Assembly: GCA_018667995.1 (NCBI GenBank)
Contig: JABIQT010000231.1
Coordinates: forward strand, 1 to 10,616
Direction: 5' to 3'
Source of the DNA: Candidatus Latescibacterota bacterium
GTDB lineage: Bacteria > JAAXHH01 > JABIQT01
DNA length: 10,616 nucleotides
How positions within the stretch are numbered: the first letter of the stretch is position 1; each line of letters opens with the position of its first letter. Shown here piece after piece: positions 6,885 through 10,616 of this stretch. Made by a program: the position numbers and the translations under genes. A model generated the notes under the pieces. That model was not told the DNA's origin. It ran no database searches and saw only the letters and a list, made by a program, of their open reading frames with translations.

Positions 6885-7346
6885 ATGGGGATCGAAGAGA
6901 TTCTCAAGTTAATCGAAACAGTACAGGAAACAGATATACAGGAGCTAGAGGTCTCTCATGGAGACTGGAAGTTTCGGATTGCGCGAATGTTGCCTGTTCC
7001 GGTTCAAGCAATTCCTGCAAGTGTCGGTACTGCACCTCCAATCGCACCACAAGCTCCAGCTGTACCAGCGGCTGGCGAGGTGACGGAGCCGGCGGCTACT
7101 CATCCGTATATAGAGGTTGTGTCTCCCATGGTCGGAACTTTCTACCGCTCACCGGAACCCGGTTCTGATGTGTTTGTGAATGAAAATGACAAGGTAGTGC
7201 CAGGTCAGACGCTCTGTATCATTGAAGCGATGAAACTGATGAATCCAATTCAGTCAGAAATCAAAGGTCGTGTCGTCGAAATACTGGTCGAGAATGCCCA
7301 ACCAGTTGAATATGGTCAGCCACTAATTCTCCTGGAGCCGGTGTAG
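6885..7346 (+). CDS. accB: Biotin carboxyl carrier protein of acetyl-CoA carboxylase (AccB/BCCP)
   Basis: A 153-residue carrier protein from the start at 6885. It carries CO2 on biotin between biotin carboxylase and carboxyltransferase in the first committed step of fatty acid synthesis. The N-terminus (GIEEILKLIETVQETDIQEL) is the helix and strand typical of AccB. Residues about 37-72 form a Pro/Ala-rich flexible linker. The C-terminal biotinyl domain contains SPMVGTFYRSPEPG and the biotinylation motif EAMKLMN, with the acceptor Lys at residue 117. A longer form from ATG 6858 (162 residues, overlapping efp by 17 bases) is open but has no Shine-Dalgarno. It lies directly before accC with a 6-base gap, as in most bacteria. 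accA and accD are not in the window. Confidence 0.97.
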   Translation: MGIEEILKLIETVQETDIQELEVSHGDWKFRIARMLPVPVQAIPASVGTAPPIAPQAPAVPAAGEVTEPAATHPYIEVVSPMVGTFYRSPEPGSDVFVNENDKVVPGQTLCIIEAMKLMNPIQSEIKGRVVEILVENAQPVEYGQPLILLEPV

Positions 7347-7352
7347 ACGCCA

Positions 7353-8720
7353 ATGTTCCAGAGAATCCTGATAGCCAATCGTGGCGAAATAGCACTCCGT
7401 GTGATACGAGCATGCAAAGAACTGAGCATTCCTACCGTTGCCGTATACTCCACCGCGGATAGAGATTCGTTGCACGTCCGTTTTGCGGACGAGGCAGTAT
7501 GCATCGGAAGCAACGCGCCCGCTGACAGTTACCTTAATATCCCCCGAATAATAAGCGCCGCTGAGATCACTAACGCGGACGCCATTCATCCCGGATACGG
7601 ATTTCTATCCGAGAATCCAAGATTTGCTGAAATATGCGAGGCCTGCGAGATAACATTCATCGGACCGACGTCGTCTATGATTCAGTCAATGGGTGACAAG
7701 GCCGTCGCACGCCGGATGATGATTGAGGCGGGCGTACCCACCGTTCCTGGCACGGAAGACACAGTAGATGACGTGGATCAAGCGTTCAGGCTGGCCGATG
7801 ATATCGGGTATCCTCTCGTGATTAAGGCCGCCGCCGGTGGTGGGGGTCGCGGCATACGCGTGGTAAAGGAACGGTCGGAATTTAAAGAACAGTTCCAGAT
7901 GGCATATGCCGAGGCCGCCCGAGTGTTCGATGATTCCTCCCTATATCTTGAGCGTTTCATTGAGAAAGCAAGACACGTTGAAATACAGCTCTTTGGTGAT
8001 AGCCATGGCTCCATTGTGCACCTGGGTGAACGCGACTGTTCTCTCCAGCGACGTCGCCAGAAACTCATCGAGGAATCGCCTTCGCCGTTTGTTGACGCCG
8101 AGTTCCGCAAAACGCTTGGAGAGACAGCGGTTAAGGGCGCTTCGGCCATTGGATATCGCAACGCAGGGACTATGGAGTTTCTAGTTACGGAAGACCACAA
8201 CTTCTATTTCATGGAAATGAATACGCGAATCCAGGTAGAGCATCCAGTCACTGAACTCGTGACTAATCATGATCTGGTTCGTGAACAGATTCGCGTTGCG
8301 GCGGGCGAACCACTTGGGTTCTGCCAGGACAGCGTGAGTTTCCGTGGTCATGCCATTGAGTGCCGCATAAATGCTGAGGATCCCGATCGCAACTTTATGC
8401 CTTCCACTGGTCAAGTGTCCAGCATTCATGTACCAGGTGGTTTTGGGGTGAGAGTAGACAGTCACGTGCATGCAGAATACGTGGTCTCTCCTTATTACGA
8501 CTCCATGCTCGCAAAACTAATCGTCTGGGGAAAGGATCGTGAAGAGGCATTAATCCGAGCGCAAAGGGCTGTAGAGGAATTCATTATTGAAGGCGTAAAG
8601 ACCACCATACCATTTCACAGTCGAATGTTGCGAGATCCGCGTTTTACTGCCGGAGAAGCGAACATAGACCTGGTAGAAGAAATCCTCGCAGCAGACAAAG
8701 AGGCAGCAAGCGGCAATTAG
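7353..8720 (+). CDS. accC: Biotin carboxylase subunit of acetyl-CoA carboxylase
   Basis: A 455-residue ATP-grasp enzyme (E. coli AccC 449) that carboxylates biotin on AccB using ATP and bicarbonate. The N-terminal domain begins with FQRILIANRGEIALRVIRA. The glycine-rich ATP loop is AAAGGGGRGIRV, at about residues 159-170. Catalytic and ligand residues known from E. coli are in place: Lys116, Lys158, His208, Glu275, Glu288, Asn290, Arg292, Gln294, Glu296 and Arg338. The stretch CSLQRRRQK has Arg235 where E. coli has His236, a position known to vary. GGAG inside the end of accB probably serves as Shine-Dalgarno. The protein is complete and intact. In principle it could also serve another acyl-CoA carboxylase, but the pairing with accB and the short length argue for the acetyl-CoA enzyme. 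Confidence 0.98.
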   Translation: MFQRILIANRGEIALRVIRACKELSIPTVAVYSTADRDSLHVRFADEAVCIGSNAPADSYLNIPRIISAAEITNADAIHPGYGFLSENPRFAEICEACEITFIGPTSSMIQSMGDKAVARRMMIEAGVPTVPGTEDTVDDVDQAFRLADDIGYPLVIKAAAGGGGRGIRVVKERSEFKEQFQMAYAEAARVFDDSSLYLERFIEKARHVEIQLFGDSHGSIVHLGERDCSLQRRRQKLIEESPSPFVDAEFRKTLGETAVKGASAIGYRNAGTMEFLVTEDHNFYFMEMNTRIQVEHPVTELVTNHDLVREQIRVAAGEPLGFCQDSVSFRGHAIECRINAEDPDRNFMPSTGQVSSIHVPGGFGVRVDSHVHAEYVVSPYYDSMLAKLIVWGKDREEALIRAQRAVEEFIIEGVKTTIPFHSRMLRDPRFTAGEANIDLVEEILAADKEAASGN

Positions 8721-8747
8721 GCATGTGAACATGAATGAAGGGATACC

Positions 8748-9131
8748 ATGAACATACCCGAAGAACTGCGATATACAGACGAACATGAATGGGTAAAGTT
8801 GGACGGAGATATTGCCACCGTTGGTATCACCGATCATGCACAGGATCAGCTCGGAGACATTGTATTTGTTGAACTCCCTTCCACAAGTGATTCTATAGAA
8901 GCGCAGGGCATATTCGGCCAGGTGGAGGCGGTCAAGACGGTCTCGGACCTATTCTCTCCTTTGACAGGTAGCATTGTTGAAGTCAACGAAGAGCTTGAGG
9001 CACACCCGGAGTATGTCAACGAAGATGCCTATGGAAGTGGATGGATGATAAAGATTCAGATTGACAATGCCGGGGCCTATGAGGACTTGCTGACTGCAAA
9101 GGCCTACCAGGACTTGATTGGAGAAGAATAG
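8748..9131 (+). CDS. gcvH: Glycine cleavage system H protein
   Basis: A 127-residue lipoyl carrier protein, normal size for the family. It shuttles the aminomethyl group from the P protein to the T protein and hands the reduced lipoate to the L protein. It opens with the signature YTDEHEWVKLDGDIATVGITDHAQDQLGD. The lipoylation motif VEAVKTVSDLFSP places the acceptor Lys at residue 63, matching Lys63/64 of characterised H proteins. The variant with AVKTVSDLF is one I associate with Bacteroidetes-like lineages, from memory. The Shine-Dalgarno GAAGGGA is a few bases before the ATG. It sits 27 bases after accC and 23 before gcvPA. There is no gcvT directly upstream, unlike many gcv operons, and no glycine riboswitch in the 27-base gap. 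Confidence 0.97.
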   Translation: MNIPEELRYTDEHEWVKLDGDIATVGITDHAQDQLGDIVFVELPSTSDSIEAQGIFGQVEAVKTVSDLFSPLTGSIVEVNEELEAHPEYVNEDAYGSGWMIKIQIDNAGAYEDLLTAKAYQDLIGEE

Positions 9132-9154
9132 AGTAGATTCGTAGCGGAGAAACA

Positions 9155-10501
9155 ATGTCCTATATTCCAAATACCGACGCCGATCGGAAGTTAATGCTGG
9201 AGGCCATTGGCGTCGCATCCATCGATGAATTGCTGTCCGTTGTACCGCACGAAGTAAGACTTCCCCACCCCTTATCCCTCCCTTCCGCACTTTCCGAACT
9301 CGAACTCACCGACCTCATGGCCGAAATGGCTGATCAGAATCTTGATGCAGACCAATGCGTCTCGTTTCTGGGGGCAGGTGTCTACGATCACTATGTTCCA
9401 AGCGCCATAAAGCATCTGGCTGGTAGGTCAGAATACCTTACCGCCTATACCCCGTACCAGCCGGAAGTGAGTCAGGGGACGCTGCAGGGCATTTACGAAT
9501 TCCAGACCATGATCTGCGAACTCACGGGACTAGAAGTCGCCAATGCCTCTATGTACGACGGGGCATCCGCAGCCGCAGAAGCTATGATGATGGCATGTGC
9601 GGCCACAAAACGCAAGCAAGTGGTCGTCGTCGGATCCCTACATCCTCAGTATACCGGAACTATCCACACCTATTCACATGGTCCAGGGATAGCAGTAACT
9701 GAGATTCCGTGCCATCAGGGCAGGGTCAACCCGGATGATGTGCGCAATGCGGTCTCTGACGAATCCGCGTGCCTGATTGTTCAACATCCTAATTTCTTTG
9801 GGGGACTTGAAGAGATCACAGAGCTCGAAACAATCGTGCACAAAGCAGGAGCTTTGCTCGTGATGATCGTGGATCCGATCTCTTTAGGATTGTTGAAATC
9901 ACCCGGTGAATACGGCGCAGATATCGCCGTGGGAGAGGGCCAGGCGCTCGGTAACCACATGAGTTACGGGGGGCCGGCTCTCGGGTTCATGGCCGTAAAG
10001 AAAGCCTTCATTCGCCGGATACCGGGCCGCATCGCAGGAAAGACTGTGGATGATCAGGGGCGGCGAGGATTCGTCCTTACCTTGCAGGCACGTGAGCAAC
10101 ATATCCGACGCGATAAGGCGACCTCCAATATTTGCACGTCCCAGCAACTAAATGCGTTAATGGCTACCATATATCTGTCGCTTATCGGTAAATCCGGCCT
10201 GAAGAAGGTCGCGGATCTTTGCCTTCAAAAGAGCCACTATGCTGCGCAACAGATCTCGGAACTGCCAGGATTCGACCTGAGGTACCAGATTCCGTACTTC
10301 AAAGAATTCGTGGTCAAGACGCCCATTGATCCCGCACAACTCGTTCATGATCTGTCACGGAGCAAGATCCACGCCGGCCTGGACTTACGTCGATTTCCAG
10401 GGATGGACCTGGATGACTGTCTACTTGTAGCGGTCACCGAGCGCCGTACGAAACAGCAGATTGACCTATTCGTAGAGTCGTTGGCAGCCCTGTCTGACTG
10501 A
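9155..10501 (+). CDS. gcvPA: Glycine dehydrogenase (decarboxylating) subunit 1
   Basis: A 448-residue N-terminal-half subunit of the two-part P protein. Together with GcvPB it decarboxylates glycine and loads the aminomethyl group onto lipoyl-GcvH. It begins with the family signature YIPNTDADRKLMLEAIGV. Around residues 98-144 it has the conserved block YTPYQPEVSQGTLQGIYEFQ and ANASMYDGASAAAEA, and it ends with PGMDLDDCLLVAVTERRTK. The fold is that of a PLP-dependent aminotransferase (fold type I), but in split enzymes the PLP-binding Lys lies in subunit 2. GGAGA lies 4 bases before the ATG. The stop codon is followed after 11 bases by gcvPB, so the two are made together. Length and ends are normal and the gene is intact. 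Confidence 0.98.
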   Translation: MSYIPNTDADRKLMLEAIGVASIDELLSVVPHEVRLPHPLSLPSALSELELTDLMAEMADQNLDADQCVSFLGAGVYDHYVPSAIKHLAGRSEYLTAYTPYQPEVSQGTLQGIYEFQTMICELTGLEVANASMYDGASAAAEAMMMACAATKRKQVVVVGSLHPQYTGTIHTYSHGPGIAVTEIPCHQGRVNPDDVRNAVSDESACLIVQHPNFFGGLEEITELETIVHKAGALLVMIVDPISLGLLKSPGEYGADIAVGEGQALGNHMSYGGPALGFMAVKKAFIRRIPGRIAGKTVDDQGRRGFVLTLQAREQHIRRDKATSNICTSQQLNALMATIYLSLIGKSGLKKVADLCLQKSHYAAQQISELPGFDLRYQIPYFKEFVVKTPIDPAQLVHDLSRSKIHAGLDLRRFPGMDLDDCLLVAVTERRTKQQIDLFVESLAALSD

Positions 10502-10512
10502 AAGGAATCACC

Positions 10513-10616
10513 TTGCCCGAACCATTGATTTTTGAGCTGAGTTCTCCAGGCCGCCATGGAAGCGTCCTGCCAGACTCTGATGTGCCACACATCGATGTGA
10601 ATGGTGTCATTCCTGA
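10513..10616 (+). CDS. gcvPB: Glycine dehydrogenase (decarboxylating) subunit 2, N-terminal fragment (3' end outside window)
   Basis: The first 34 codons of the PLP-carrying subunit of the split P protein. The likely start is TTG (10513) with AGGAA (10503-10507) five bases upstream. The translation PEPLIFELSSPGRHGSVLP, then DVPHIDV, matches the conserved GcvPB N-terminus (EPLIFE-S-PGR-G--LP). The frame is open to the end of the window. The catalytic domain with the PLP Lys lies beyond it. Position right after gcvPA agrees with the usual gcvPA-gcvPB order. Confidence 0.9.
   Translation, partial: MPEPLIFELSSPGRHGSVLPDSDVPHIDVNGVIP

Noticed and set aside
8722-8733. CATG-TGAA-CATG inverted repeat between accC and gcvH
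   Set aside because: Only 4 bp with a 4-base loop; expected by chance and too weak to be a terminator or operator call.
1-10616. Mobile elements, CRISPR arrays, toxin-antitoxin or defence genes
   Set aside because: No transposase, integrase, terminal inverted repeats, direct-repeat arrays or defence domains were seen; all coding space is taken by housekeeping or TPR genes.

Overview
The window is ordinary chromosomal DNA from a diderm (Gram-negative-type) bacterium. Every gene lies on the + strand, and there are no insertion sequences, phage genes or CRISPR arrays. Evidence for an outer membrane is an RseP-type site-2 protease, an exported TPR protein and a LolB-like lipoprotein. Two features lean weakly towards an uncultured lineage near the Bacteroidetes/FCB group: the GcvH lipoylation motif (VEAVKTVSDLF) and the split glycine decarboxylase (separate gcvPA and gcvPB). 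The phylum cannot be fixed from this sequence alone.

Region 1 (1-3436) is an envelope operon. It holds the 3' end of rseP, a 765-residue secreted TPR protein, and a 263-residue lipoprotein of the LolB/DUF4292 type, with gaps of only 17-18 bases. The TPR protein contains a regular 68-residue super-repeat in which two alternating TPR types recur at exact spacing.

Region 2 (3437-3887) is intergenic except for one tRNA-His(GUG) gene. That gene has its own sigma70-like promoter and a strong intrinsic terminator. Between the terminator and the next promoter lies a short stretch with several compatible and competing inverted repeats. It could be a structured RNA element, but this is unproven.

Region 3 (3888-10616) is one tightly packed array, probably transcribed from a promoter at about 3815. 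The order is an 803-residue cytoplasmic protein (TPR - long acidic disordered linker - TPR), efp, accB, accC, gcvH, gcvPA and the start of gcvPB. It combines translation elongation (EF-P), the biotin half of acetyl-CoA carboxylase (malonyl-CoA for fatty acid synthesis) and the glycine cleavage system, whose H protein carries lipoate made from fatty-acid-synthesis intermediates. EF-P, AccB and GcvH each display a conserved lysine that in their families is (or, for EF-P, often is) post-translationally modified.

Most genes are recognisable housekeeping genes. The less explained items are the two TPR proteins, the lipoprotein partner and the non-coding stretch at 3715-3795. I found no clear evidence of a wholly new system.
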